Shown: positions 51,035 to 62,125 of the stretch, piece after piece
Layout of the letters: the number at the start of each line of letters is the position of its first letter
Numbering within the stretch: position 1 is the stretch's first letter
DNA from: Sepiola atlantica
Lineage: Eukaryota; Mollusca; Cephalopoda; Sepiida; Sepiolidae
Length of the DNA: 64,000 nucleotides
Direction of reading: 5' to 3'
Assembly (NCBI GenBank): GCA_963556195.1
Contig: OY744535.1
Coordinates: 96,599,853 to 96,663,852 of the forward strand
Position numbers and translations under genes: made by a program
The notes under the pieces: model-generated
Told to the model about the DNA's origin: nothing
The model's database searches: none
Seen by the model: the letters and a program-made list of their open reading frames with translations, nothing else

Positions 51035-52450
51035 TTAAAAGATTATTGTGTTCGTATTTTTTCTTATTTTTTCCTCTAAACATAAGTTACATCTTTGCCT
51101 AAATCCATTTGGAACATCCGAAAAACATAGGATTGACCACGAAACCACCAGGGACCGGTTCTCATTTTTCAGAAGCCACCATTGTTTAGCTAACTCCGTT
51201 TTGTTCTTGAGTTCTGGGTTGTTAAAAGAGTGTTTGTGGTCATAAAAACGTTGTTTCCAGTTACCCGCGGAGATGCCGATGTAAACTTTCTTGTCCCTGT
51301 AGTTATCTTCCGGATGAATAGTGGCCTTATAAACCACGCACTCAACTTTACAATTACCGTCCAGTGGGCAGTTATCTTTCACTTGACAATTACATTTATC
51401 TACAGTAACCTTATTTTTACTAGACTTGTTTAGTAATTTACGATTATGGGTGCTGATTATTCTATCCATGTTTTTGGTACAAGAGTAACTAATTTTTATG
51501 GTTTTTCTATTAAATATCTTCCTAAGTGGATTATTCATACTAAAATGCTTATCTACCAGGTTCAAGAATACTTTCCCGATGTTGATGTTAGATAGTTGGC
51601 AGTACGGAGGATGGAGCCATATTATGTTCCGGCCTCTATTCCTGGATTTATTTTTATTTTCTTTCTTGGTATATTTGAGTTTTTCACTATATCCGCTTTT
51701 TTCTAGCGCTCTATTGTATAAATGTTCGTTTGTTTAAAAAATTTCCCTGTTAGCCGAAAGTTTATTAATTCTAGTATTAATCGTTTTAGGTACTTGTTTA
51801 ATTATGCAGTTCGGGTGGTTATATCTAGTATTGATATATGATGGTGTGTGATTATCTTTATTGAAGGGTTTGTATGTCCCCTTTTTTAAGTCTAGTGTAA
51901 TATCTAGATAATTTACTTCTTTACAATTTGGGGTTATATCTATTTTAAATCCAAGGTATTTGAATGCTCTTATTAATTTTTTATGTATTTTGGATACCAG
52001 GGGGCCGTCACTATTAGAGATAACAATTAGTCCATCATCCCTGTATCAACCCACTAAATTAGGCTCTACAATTCTGCTGAGTGTGTACATTATAAATATG
52101 CCCACCAGATCGGCAATCTGGGCTGAGTCAAAGGCACCCATCGGAACATCGAAGCTGTTGTTGTTTAATTTAATCCATGTTTCCCGATTGTTTGAAAGGA
52201 TGGATCTGCGACAAGCCATAATTATTCTTACCTGTTCATCGGATATATCCACGAAGTTCCTAGCATAGTTAATGCTGTTCGTAAGTAACTCCTTGGAAAT
52301 CGATGGGTAAAATTCCATAATATCGAATTGTATAAAAGAGGTATACGATCCAGACAGAAGTAAGGAAAGGAGATACATGCAATGGGACGTGTCAAAAATC
52401 CGTCGAGGGTTTTCTTCAACCCCGGCAAACAGCATAAGCTTAAATCAGCT
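51035..52450 (-). pseudogene. Penelope-like retroelement, RT + GIY-YIG, 5'-truncated, two stops
   Basis: A single minus frame runs from about 52435 to 51035 and is broken only by TGA at 52046-52048 and TAA at 51734-51736. RT part: FDIMEFYPSIS (motif A) near 52330, MGAFDSAQIADLVGIF (motif B region) near 52130, then YRDDG (motif C, YxDD) at 52031-52045 immediately after the TGA, followed by YLGFKIDI and NYLDITLDL. C-terminal part, numbered from the Met at 51565: a Cys cluster CNC...NCPLDGNC (Cys58, 60, 66, 72), then the GIY-YIG nuclease core VYIG at 94-97, QRFYDHKHSF with Arg106 and His110/112, and CNLCLEEK at 159-166. In PLEs the RT copies RNA at a nick made by the GIY-YIG domain. The N-terminal part is absent; the element meets a TG/CG microsatellite at about 52465. 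The copy is dead, but only two substitutions have broken this frame, so it is fairly young. Confidence 0.93.
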
Positions 52451-52470
52451 TTAGTAATCAGTAGCATCAT

Positions 52471-52520
52471 ATATGTGTGTGTGCGCGCATGTGTGTGTGT
52501 TGGGGAGGGGGGGGGCAGGG
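52471..52520. repeat. TG/CG-rich microsatellite and G-run
   Basis: TGTGTGTGTGCGCGCATGTG followed by GGGGAGGGGGGGGGCAGGGG; alternating purine-pyrimidine next to a G-run. Confidence 0.85.
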
Positions 52521-52651
52521 GTATTTAACACACTGGGCCACTGATTTTGTTTTAAGTCCCCAACCGTTTTTTCTCCTTTAAACTTATCAAATTATCATTA
52601 ATTAATTAATCAAACAAATTCACTAACAAATTAATTTAGTTTACACAATCG

Positions 52652-53289
<638 letters not shown>

Positions 53290-53290
<1 letters not shown>

Positions 53291-53657
53291 TAATAGTAAT
53301 AATAATAATACTAATAATAATAACAATAATAGTAATCAATAATAATCGATAATAACTAATAATAAGTAATAGTCTGGTAAAAATAAAATAAGCCGAAAAT
53401 ATTAGAAGATAGTAATAATAATGAAACTAATAATAATATGGAAGAACTCAGCAATAATATTAATCATAGTGGTTCTAAATATGATAATAAAAATAATTTT
53501 ATTAATAATAGTAAAATTAGTGGTTGCAATAATACTAATAACATTAATAATGGTAATAATAATAAAAGCTATAATAGTAATAATGATAACAATGGTAACC
53601 ATAATAATCCTAATAATAGTTATAATGATAATAAAAATAATAAATAATAAATAATAA

Positions 53658-53707
<50 letters not shown>

Positions 53708-54124
53708 GTGGTATTAATAATAATAATAATAGTAATAAAAATAATGGCAATATCACTAATGGTAATACCACAATTGCTACCAAAACTAATAATATAAATA
53801 GTAGTAAAAGCTAAATAGTGTTGACAATAATAATAAAAGTGGTTATATTTTCATTGTTACCGCTATAAACAATAATAATTATGATAATAATAGTAAAAAC
53901 ATTAATATTATTATTAATAATAATAATCTCGATAATAGTGCACATGTGGTAAATAATGATATTTATAAATATGGATAATAATAATAATAATCAATAATAA
54001 TAATCGATAATAGTAAGCAATAGTTGGATAAAAATAATTAGAAAATATTAGAAGATAAAGAAGAATAAAGAAGATAGCAATTAAAATTAATCAGAGTAGT
54101 TGTAAATATGATAATAAAAATAAA
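53290..54124. repeat. degenerate (TAA)n region
   Basis: Interrupted AAT/AAC/AGT trinucleotides over about 0.8 kb. Open frames on both strands (Asn-rich or Ile-rich) follow from trinucleotide phase and are not considered genes. Confidence 0.85.
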
Positions 54125-54730
54125 CAAGCCGCGCATGCGTGGTCCCCCTCTGTATGTGACTCGATGTGGCGAGTGTAAAATGCAATAAATTTGGGCAATT
54201 TGGGGCATTTTTTACCCCCCTTGAACCCCCGGGGGCGAGAACCAGAATTTTTCTGAGGTCAAGGATGCTCATTTTATATCCAGAACAATTGCCTCTACAT
54301 TTTGGCCAAGTTTCAGAAAAATTGAATGGATGGATCAAACGTTATGGGAGGAAAGGGTCATTTTTTGCCATTTTAGGGGGCTTTTGACCCCCTAGGGGCG
54401 CGAACCAGATTTTTTCCAAGGTCAGCGAGACTTATTTTCTATTAGGAACAATAGCCTCTATATTTTGGTCAAGTTTCAGAGAAATTGAATGGATGGATGA
54501 AAAGTTATGGGGCAAGAAATGTAATTTTTTGCCATTTCGGGGCCTTTTGACCCCCTGGGGGGCTAACCAGATTTTTTGTTTAATCTGGGAATGTCACTTT
54601 CTAACCTGACCAAAATTACAACCTGATGCAAAATTTCAGAGAAATTCAATGGATGGTTGCGGAGAAAAATCCGGACGGACGGACATGCCTCAAAGCATAA
54701 GTCCCCCGATTTTATAAATCGGGGGACCAA
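54125..54730 (+). mobile_element. modular non-autonomous repeat, copy 1 (three modules)
   Basis: Starts ACAAGCCGCGCATGCGTGGTCCCCC and ends at a perfect hairpin, CCCCCGATTT-TAT-AAATCGGGGG, followed by ACCAATAATA. GGTCCCCC at the start and GGGGGACC at the end form short terminal inverted repeats. The interior has three tandem modules of about 166 bp, each running from a GCATTTT/GCCATTT...GACCCCC segment through CGAACCAGATTTTT to a TTTCAGARAAATTGAATGGA or similar end. A (CGGA)n run precedes the terminal hairpin. No coding capacity; I do not know its autonomous partner or class. Confidence 0.75.
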
Positions 54731-54735
54731 TAATA

Positions 54736-54749
54736 AGAATAATAGTAGT

Positions 54750-54830
<81 letters not shown>

Positions 54831-55069
54831 TTATAAAACTAATAATAATAGTAATAATAATAATATTAATTTATAAAACTAATAATAATAGTAGTATTAA
54901 TAATAGTGATAATAATAATAATAATATTAATTTATAAAACTAATAATAATAGTAAAGGTGGTTATGGTAATAATAGATATAATGGTGGCTATAAGAAGTA
55001 ATTATAGTAAATAAATAAAATAATAATAAAATATAATAAAAAGTAAAAGAGGTAAAAAATAATAACAAC
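54736..55069. repeat. (TAA)n tract with repeated ATTAATTTATAAAACTAATA module
   Basis: TAA trinucleotide run; a short TTTATAAAACTAATAATAAT module occurs three times (near 54829, 54870 and 54928). Confidence 0.85.
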
Positions 55070-55450
55070 AAGCCGATCATGCGTGGTCCCCCTCTGTATG
55101 TGACTCGATGTGGCGGGTGTAAAATGCAATAAATTTGGGCAATTTGGGGCATTTCTGACCCCCATTGTACCCCCTGGGGACGCGAACCAGAATTTTTCTG
55201 AAGTCAAGAAGGTTCATTTTATTTCCAGAACAATTGCCATTTTGGGGGCTTTTGACCCCCTGGGGGGCTAACCAGATTTCTTTTAAAAAATCGGAAAATG
55301 TCACTTTCTAACCTGACAAAAGTTAGAACTTCATGCAAAATTTCAGACAAATTCAATGGATGGTTGCGGAGAAAAATCCTGACGGACGGACGGACGGACG
55401 GAAATGCATCAAACATAGGTCTCCCGATTTTATAAATCGGGGGACCAATA
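55070..55450 (+). mobile_element. modular non-autonomous repeat, copy 2 (internally deleted)
   Basis: Same start (AAGCCGATCATGCGTGGTCC) and same terminal hairpin as copy 1. It jumps from the CAATTGCC of the first module straight into the ATTTTGGGGGCTTTTGACCC of the last module, so the middle is missing. The (CGGA)n run is longer (four repeats plus). Both copies are in the same orientation and both sit in (TAA)n DNA. Confidence 0.77.
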
Positions 55451-55496
55451 ATAATAATTAATTAAAATAATGACAATAATAATGATAATAATGATT

Positions 55497-55539
<43 letters not shown>

Positions 55540-55645
55540 GCACACATATCCTTATATATACATATACACACACACACACACACACCCCACACCCCCCACA
55601 CACACACATATATATATATATATACACTCACACACATATATATGT
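55451..55645. repeat. TA and CA compound microsatellite
   Basis: TA run at about 55498-55536, then alternating CACACA and CCCC blocks and TATATA at 55560-55645. Open frames here (IYIY, HTHT) are repeat-driven. Confidence 0.93.
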
Positions 55646-55831
55646 ATACATACATATTCCTGTGCCATTGGTAATAATGGTTTCGATGGCAATACTTAGT
55701 GATAGACTCTAATTATGATACCAATTAAATAGAAGATTGAATATAATAATTATATCAAGTATAGTATAGAATATGGTATAAAATGATAGTTCTGTTGTCA
55801 AATTACCGTTAGTGGATAGATAAAGTTTTTT

Positions 55832-56044
55832 TTAAGAGGTACTATTAGCTTGAGGGGTTATATGTGAATTACTGAGAAGGTGTGATCTATTGTGCCTACA
55901 GTTAATTGAGGTTTCTTGTTTTTTGTTTAGAAGTGTGCCTCTATCACTAAATCTAACTATCTCAAGTTTTTCAGTTAGGCAAAGGTAACATGGTGAGTTC
56001 AGGGAACTGCAGGTGCTGGTTTTTCTAATGGTGTTCAAAGTCAC
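55832..56044 (-). pseudogene. C-terminal tail of a second Penelope-like element
   Basis: The 70-codon minus frame contains SPCYLCLTEKLEIVRF, then a LLNKKQE segment, then NCRHNRSHLLSN. The order C-x2-C-L-x-E-K ... LNK ... CRH ... LL is the usual end of the GIY-YIG/C-terminal region in animal PLEs, as I know the family; compare CNLCLEEK in the element at 51 kb. RT and nuclease core are not present upstream, so this is a short remnant. Its sequence differs enough from the first PLE to be another lineage. Confidence 0.7.
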
Positions 56045-56990
56045 TGTTGGTGATTATCTGCCCATTTGATTGTATATGGTTTAGGGGCCAGAGTTATCAG
56101 CCCTTAAATCTATTTCTTATATATTAGTCAGATGTATCTGTGCCTAGTCTATTTGATTATGTATAGGTAAGAATTATCTGCCCCTAAATGTTTTGATTGG
56201 ATATGGGTCAGAATTATCTGCCCCTAAATCCATTCATTATATATTAGTCAGATGTATCTGTCCCTAATTCATTTGAAATAGGGCTGCCCGGTTTTCACTT
56301 TGCACTACCCTCCAAAGAATCTTTGGCATTTTCGCCATATTCTGCCTGCATGCATCTTGCAATTGTGATATTATTGATGTAAAATTAAGTAGCGCCGGGT
56401 TTTCCTTTTTTTGTTATTTTGTCTGCAGTTTTTTTGAAATGAGGCATTGATTGCATCTGGGTCAGAGTTATCTGCCCTTAATTTCTATGATTGTATGAGT
56501 TATCCCACCTTCATTTCTATGATTGTATGAGTTATCTGCCCTTAATTTCTATGATTGTATGAGTTAACTGCCCTTAATTTCTATGATTGTATGAGTTATC
56601 TGCTCTTAATTTCTATGATTGTATGAGTTATCTGCCCTTAATTTCTATGATTGTATGAGTTATCTGCCCTTAATTTCTATGATTGTATGAGTTATCTGCC
56701 CTTAATTTCTATGATTGTATGAGTTATCTGCCCTTAATTTCTATGATTGTATGAGTTATCTGCCCTTAATTTCTATGATTGTATGAGTTATCTTTCCCTA
56801 TTTCTTTTGATTGTATGAGTTATCTTTCCCTATTTCTTTTGATTGTATGAGTTATCTTTCCCTATTTCTTTTGATTGTATATGAGTCCGAATTATTTGCC
56901 ACTAATTCCTTTGACTATAGATAGATTAAATTTATCTGCCCCTAGTTCGTTTGATTTTATATATGTCAGAATTATCTGCCCCTAATTTCT
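56040..56990 (+). repeat. 32-bp minisatellite with diverged flanks
   Basis: Core array at about 56465-56880: 12-13 copies of CTTAATTTCTATGATTGTAT plus GAGTTATCTGCC, the last three as TTTCCCTATTTCTTTTGATT variants. Outward units (from 56047 and to 56990) are longer and diverged but keep ATTATCTGCCCCTAA. A non-repetitive piece with GGGCTGCCCGGTTTTC and AGCGCCGGGTTTTCC sits within it at about 56280-56420. Confidence 0.9.
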
Positions 56991-56999
56991 TTGCTTCTA

Positions 57000-57206
57000 T
57001 ATCTGCCTCTAATTTATTGTGTGTCATAAAGTTTAGTTGACATTGTATACAAACAAATGTTAAGGTTACGTGTGTCGCCATCTTATTGAAACTATGGCAG
57101 CACAAAACACTAACTATTTTCATATTTCAAATGCTTTGTGCACCTTATGTTTGAAGTTGAAGTATCCACCTAAAAGGAAAATATTATGAGTCGTTTGTGC
57201 TTCCAT
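57000..57206. other. unique spacer
   Basis: No repeat or gene recognised in this interval. Confidence 0.5.
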
Positions 57207-57478
57207 AGTTTTTATACAGATACAACAAACATGGCGGTGCTATCATGTTGTAAACAGCATATTAAGAGTAAAATAAGATAGAACCTACCAAAATTATATT
57301 ATATGTTCTGTGAGATTGTAGGTTATTTTCTCCATTCGTGGGTCGAGCATTCATTAGTTTTATACAGATAACATTACGGTGTCATCATGTTGTAAGAAAC
57401 ATTTTAAAAGTAAAATAAAGAAATATCTACGAAAAGTACATTATATAATCTGTGAGATTGTAAGTTATACTCTTAACT
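57207..57478. repeat. diverged tandem duplication of about 146 bp
   Basis: Two copies, each with TTTTATACAGATA, CATGTTGTAA, AGTAAAATAA, TATATNNTCTGTGAGATTGT. The first starts near 57209, the second near 57355. Each begins close to an ATGGCGGTG/TACGGTGTCATCATG segment. Confidence 0.75.
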
Positions 57479-57569
57479 TGTGTTTTTAGCTTTCTAGTTA
57501 GAGAAATAAATGGTTGAAAGTTTGTTTTTTAAAGAATTAAGCGCTTTTGATTTTTTTAAAGATTTATTT

Positions 57570-60500
57570 CTGGATGTGAGGCGATAATGAAAGATTACAC
57601 TATGGCGTATTCCAACAAATCTGGAAGACGTGACTTTCGAAAAAAATAAGTCAGAAATATGAGACCCAAGTAAAGTTTTGGATGTGAGGCGATAATGAAA
57701 GATTACACTATGGCGTATTCCAACAGATCTGGAAGACGTGACTTTCGAAAAAAATAAGTCAGAAATATGAGACCAAAGTAAAGTTTTGGATGTGAGGCGA
57801 TAATGAAAGATTACACTATGGCGTATTCCAACAAATCTGGAAGACGTGACTTTCGAAAAAATAAGTCAGAAATATGAGACCCAAGTAAGGTTTTGGATGT
57901 GAGGTGATAATGAAAGATTACACTATGGCGTATTCCAACAAATCTGGAAGATGTGACTTTCGAAAAAAAAGTCAGAAATATGAGACCCAAGTAAAGTTTT
58001 GGATGTGAGGCGATAATGAAAGATTACACTATGGCGTATTCCAACAAATCTGGAAATTGTGACTTTCGAAAAAAAGTCAGAAATATGAGACACAAGCAAA
58101 GTTTTGAATGTGAGGCGATAATGAAAGATTACACTATGGCGTATTCCAACAAATCTGGAAGACGTGACTTTCGAAAAAAAATAAGTCAGAAATATGAGAC
58201 CCAAGTAAAGTTTTGGATGTGAGGCGATAATGAAAGATTACACTATGGCGTATTCCAACAAATCTGGAAGACGTGACTTTCGAAAAAAATAAGTCAGAAA
58301 TATGAGACTCAAGTAAAGTTTTGGATGTGAGGCGATAATGAAAGATTACACTATGGCGTATTCCAACAAATCTGGAAGACGTGACTTTCGAAAAAATAAG
58401 TCAGAAATATGAGACCCAAGTAAAGTTTTGGATGTGAGGCTATAATGAAAGATTACACTATGGCGTATTCCAACAAATCTGGAAGACGTGACTTTCGAAA
58501 AAAAAAGTCAGAAATATGAGACCCAAGTAAAGTTTTGGATGTGAGGCTATAATGAAAGATTACACTATGGCGTATTCCAACAAATCTGGAAGACCTGACT
58601 TTCGAAAAAAATAAGTCAGAAATATGAAACCTAAGTAAAGATTAGGATGTGAGGCGATAATGAAAGATTACACTATGGCGTATTCCAACAAATCTGGAAG
58701 ACGTGACTTTCGAAAAAAAAATAAGTCAGAAATATGAGACCCAAGTAAAGTTTTGGATGTGAGGCGATAATGAAAGATTACACTATGGCGTATTCCAACA
58801 AATCTGGAAGACGTGACTTTCGAAAAAAATAAGTCAGAAATATGAGACCCAAGTAAAGTTTTGGATGTGAGGCTATAATGAAAGATTACACTATGGCGTA
58901 TTCCAACAGATCTGGAAAACGTGACTTTCGAAAAAAAAGTCAGAAATATGAGACCCAAGTAAAGTTTTGGATGTGAGGCGATAATGAAAGATTACACTAT
59001 GGCGTATTCCAACAAATCTGAAAGACGTGACTTTCGAAAAAAAATTCAGAAATATGAGACCCAAGTAAAGTTTTGGATGTGAGGTGATAATGAAAGACTA
59101 CACTATGGCGTATTCCAACAAATCTGGAAGACGTGACTTTTGGAAAAAATAAGTAAGAAATATGAGACCCAAGTAAAGTTTTGGATGTGAGGCGATAATG
59201 AAAGATTACACTATGGCGTATTCCAACAAATCTGGAAGACGTGACTTTCGAAAAAAAAGTCAGAAATAGGAGACCCAAGTAAAGTTTTGGATGTGAGGTG
59301 ATAATGAAAGATTACACTATGGCGTATTCCAACAAATCTGGAAGACGTGACTTTCGAAAAAATTAAGTCAGAAATATGAGACCCAAGTAAAGTTTTGGAT
59401 GTGAGGCGATAATGAAAGATTACACTATGGCGTATTCCAACAGATCTGGAAGACGTGACTGTCGAAAAAAATAAGTCAGAAATATGAGACCCAAGTAAAG
59501 TTTTGGATGTGAGGCTATAATGAAAGATTACACTATGGCGTATTCCAACAGATCTGGAAGACGTGACTTTCGAAAAAAAGTCAGAAATATGAGACCCAAG
59601 TAAAGTTTTGGATGTGAGGCTATAATGAAAGATTACACTATGGCGTATTCCAACAGATCTGGAAGACGTGACTTTTGGAAAAAATAAGTCAGAAATATGA
59701 GACCCAAGTAAAGTTTTGGATGTGAGGCGATAATGAAAGATTACACTATGGCGTATTCCAACAAATCTAGAAGACGTGACTTTTGGAAAAAATAAGTCAG
59801 AAATATGAGACCCAAGTAAAGTTTTGGATGTGAGGCGATAATGAAAGATTACACTATGGCGTATTCCAACAAATCTGGAAGACGTGACTTTCGAAAAAAA
59901 TAAGTCAGAAATATGAGACCCAAGTAAAGTTTTGGATGTGAGGTGATAATGAAAGATTACACTATGGCGTATTCCAACAAATCTGGAAGACGTGACTTTT
60001 GGAAAAAATAAGTCAGAAATATGAGACCCAAGTAAAGTTTTGGATGTGAGGCGATAATGAAAGATTACACTATGGCGTATTCCAACAAATCTGGAAGACG
60101 TGACTTTCGAAAAAAAAGTAAGAAATATGAGACCCACGTAAAGTTTTGGATGTGAGGTGATAATGAAAGATTACACTATGGCGTATTCCAACAAATCTGG
60201 AAGACGTGACTTTTGGAAAAAATAAGTCAGAAATATGAGACCCAAGTAAAGTTTTGGATGTGAGGCGATAATGAAAGATTACACTATGGCGTATTCCAAC
60301 AAATCTGGAAGACGTGACTTTCGAAAAAAATAAGTCAGAAATATGAGACCCAAGTAAAGTTTTGGATGTGAGGCGATAATGAAAGATTACACTATGGCGT
60401 ATTCCAACAGATCTGGAAGACGTGACTTTCGAAAAAAATAAGTCAGAAATATGAGACCCAAGTAAAGTTTTGGATGTGAGGCGATAATGAAAGATTACAC

Positions 60501-61337
60501 TATGGCGTATTCCAACAAATCTGGAAGACGTGACTTTCGAAAAAAAATAAGTCAGAAATATGAGACCCAAGTAAAGTTTTGGATGTGAGGCGATAATGAA
60601 AGATTACACTATGGCGTATTCCAACAAATCTGGAAGACGTGACTTTCGAAAAAAAATAAGTCAGAAATATGAGACCCAAGTAAAGTTTTGGATGTGAGGC
60701 GATAATGAAAGATTACACTATGGCGTATTCCAACAAATCTGGAAGACGTGACTTTCGAAAAAAATAAGTCAGAAATATGAAACCCAAGTAAAGTTTTGGA
60801 TGTGAGGCGATAATGAAAGATTACACTATGGCGTATTCCAACAAATCTGGAAGACGTGATTTTCGAAAAAAATAAGTCAGAAATATGAGACCCAAGTAAA
60901 GTTTTGGATGTGAGGCTATAATAAAAGATTACACTATGGCGTATTCCAACAGATCTGGAAGACGTGACTTTCGAAAAAAAAGTCAGAAATATGAGACCCA
61001 AGTAAAGTTTTGGATGTGAGGCTATAATGAAAGATTACACTATGGCGTATTCCAACAGATCTGGAAGACGTGACTTTCGAAAAAAATAAGTCAGAAATAT
61101 GAGACCCAAGTAAAGTTTTGGATGTGAGGCGATAATGAAAGATTACACTATGGCGTATTCCAACAGATCTGGAAGACGTGACTTTCGAAAAAAATAAGTC
61201 AGAAATATAAGACCCAAGTAAAGTTTTGGATGTGAGGCGATAATGAAAGATTACACTATGGCGTATTCCAACAAATCTGGAAGACCTGACTTTCGAAAAA
61301 AAAAAAGTCAGAAATATGAGACCCAAGTAAAGTTTTT
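57570..61337 (+). repeat. 107-109-bp satellite, about 35 copies
   Basis: The anchor GGATGTGAGGCGATAATGAA recurs at 57572, 57680, 57788, 57895 and so on. Unit length varies by 1-4 bp because of the A-run after GACTTTCG. Substitutions are few (GGCGATAA/GGCTATAA, AACAAATC/AACAGATC, TTTCGAA/TTTTGGAA). Minus frames stay open for up to 308 codons when successive A-runs keep the phase; I treat these as artefacts. On the plus strand the unit includes MAYSNKSGRRDFRKK, and part of the unit recurs in the exon-like sequence at 61.66 kb. Confidence 0.96.
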
Positions 61338-61552
61338 TCATTGCAGAAAAAGCGCAGTTCATGTCGCTGAAAAAAAAAATTGACGAACCAATCAAAAAAT
61401 GTCTGCATTGTCTATGAAATGCGAGGAGATATAGTGAGTTTGAAAAACTCGGACAAGAAGAGGACTTAATTCAATTAAGGTTAAAACAGATTATAAAATG
61501 TTGGCATTGTGGACGTGAACATGAAATCAAAAGGGAAAAAAGACCAGCTTAA
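61316..61552 (+). pseudogene. unidentified exon-like sequence, copy 1
   Basis: A plus frame of 79 codons with two internal stops (TAA at codon 5, TGA at codon 34). It reads MRPK, then AEKAQFMSLKKKIDEP, IKKCLHCL, stop, NARRYSEFEKLGQEEDLIQL, and ends KCWHCGREHEIKREKRPA. Copy 2 at 61712 aligns without gaps over the first 33 codons. Lys/Glu-rich, with two CxxC pairs (CLHC, CWHC), so a nucleic-acid- or zinc-binding protein is conceivable, but I recognise no family. TTTTTTCATTGCAG just before AAAAAGCG would serve as a splice acceptor. Confidence 0.4.
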
Positions 61553-61657
61553 AAAAAATATTTTCAGCAGTATACAAAATTCAAGAATATAGGATATATG
61601 CATGTGCCCTGTTACAAAAGAATTGAGCACTCTAGGCAATCAATAATGCGAATGTAA

Positions 61658-61930
61658 ACATATATCAGAAGACCTAACTTTAAAAAAATAAGACAGATCA
61701 TAAGAATAAATATGAGACCCAAGAAAAGGTTGGCGGAAGCAGAAGAAATGAAGTTTATGTCGATGAAACAAGAAATTGACGAACAAATCATAAAATATCT
61801 ACACTGTCTATGAAATGCGAGTAGATGTTGCGAGTTTCAACACCTCGGACAAGAAGAACAGACGATTGAAGAGGACTTAATTCAATTAAGGTTAATTGAA
61901 GGTGAAATGTGCAATGCATCACACCGATAA
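61658..61930 (+). pseudogene. unidentified exon-like sequence, copy 2
   Basis: Open from 61658 to TGA at 61811-61813, then open again to TAA at 61928. Segments: RRPNFKKIRQIIRINMRPKK, RLAEAEEMKFMSMKQEIDEQ, IIKYLHCL, stop, NASRCCEFQHLGQEEQTIEE, DLIQLRLIEGEMCNASHR. The TGA falls at the same codon as in copy 1. There is a 5-codon in-frame insertion relative to copy 1 (GQEEQTIEEDLI versus GQEEDLI). The start (RRPNFKK) lines up with RRDFRKK of the 108-bp satellite. Helical and charged; family unknown. Confidence 0.42.
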
Positions 61931-61957
61931 AAAAAATAAAGGAACAACTACAAATAG

Positions 61958-62125
61958 GCAGGGCTTTACACGCTCCACTACTTGTGGAGCTGCTCCCACT
62001 CCTGCTCTAACGCCCAAAATTGGAGATGTCTCCTTTCACGCCCCCCCATTTTCAAAAAGGAGCCGCTCCTGCTCAAACTCCTATAAAAAAGGAGCAGCTC
62101 TTTTTCAGCGCTCCATAATGAAAAT
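61958..62125. repeat. GC-rich GGAGC/GCTCC inverted-repeat element
   Basis: Many GCTCC and GGAGC words. GAGCTGCTCC near 61987 and GGAGCAGCTC near 62091 are inverted copies about 95 bp apart, and TCAGCGCTCC follows. Composition is clearly unlike the AT-rich surroundings. It begins CAGGGCTTTACACGCTCC, which recalls hAT ends, but I find no matching far terminus, so the class is open. Confidence 0.45.

Noticed and set aside
53402..53654. Asn-rich and Ile-rich open frames
   Set aside because: Degenerate (TAA)n trinucleotide tract, open on both strands.
54087..54387. 73- and 83-codon frames in the modular repeat
   Set aside because: Lie within a non-coding dispersed element; frames are not kept between its two copies.
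59211..60137. 308-codon minus-strand open frame (and sister frames at 57.9-61.4 kb)
   Set aside because: It is the 108-bp satellite read on the minus strand. The frame opens and closes with the length of the A-run in each unit, and the peptide is a pure 36-residue repeat with no start context or domain.
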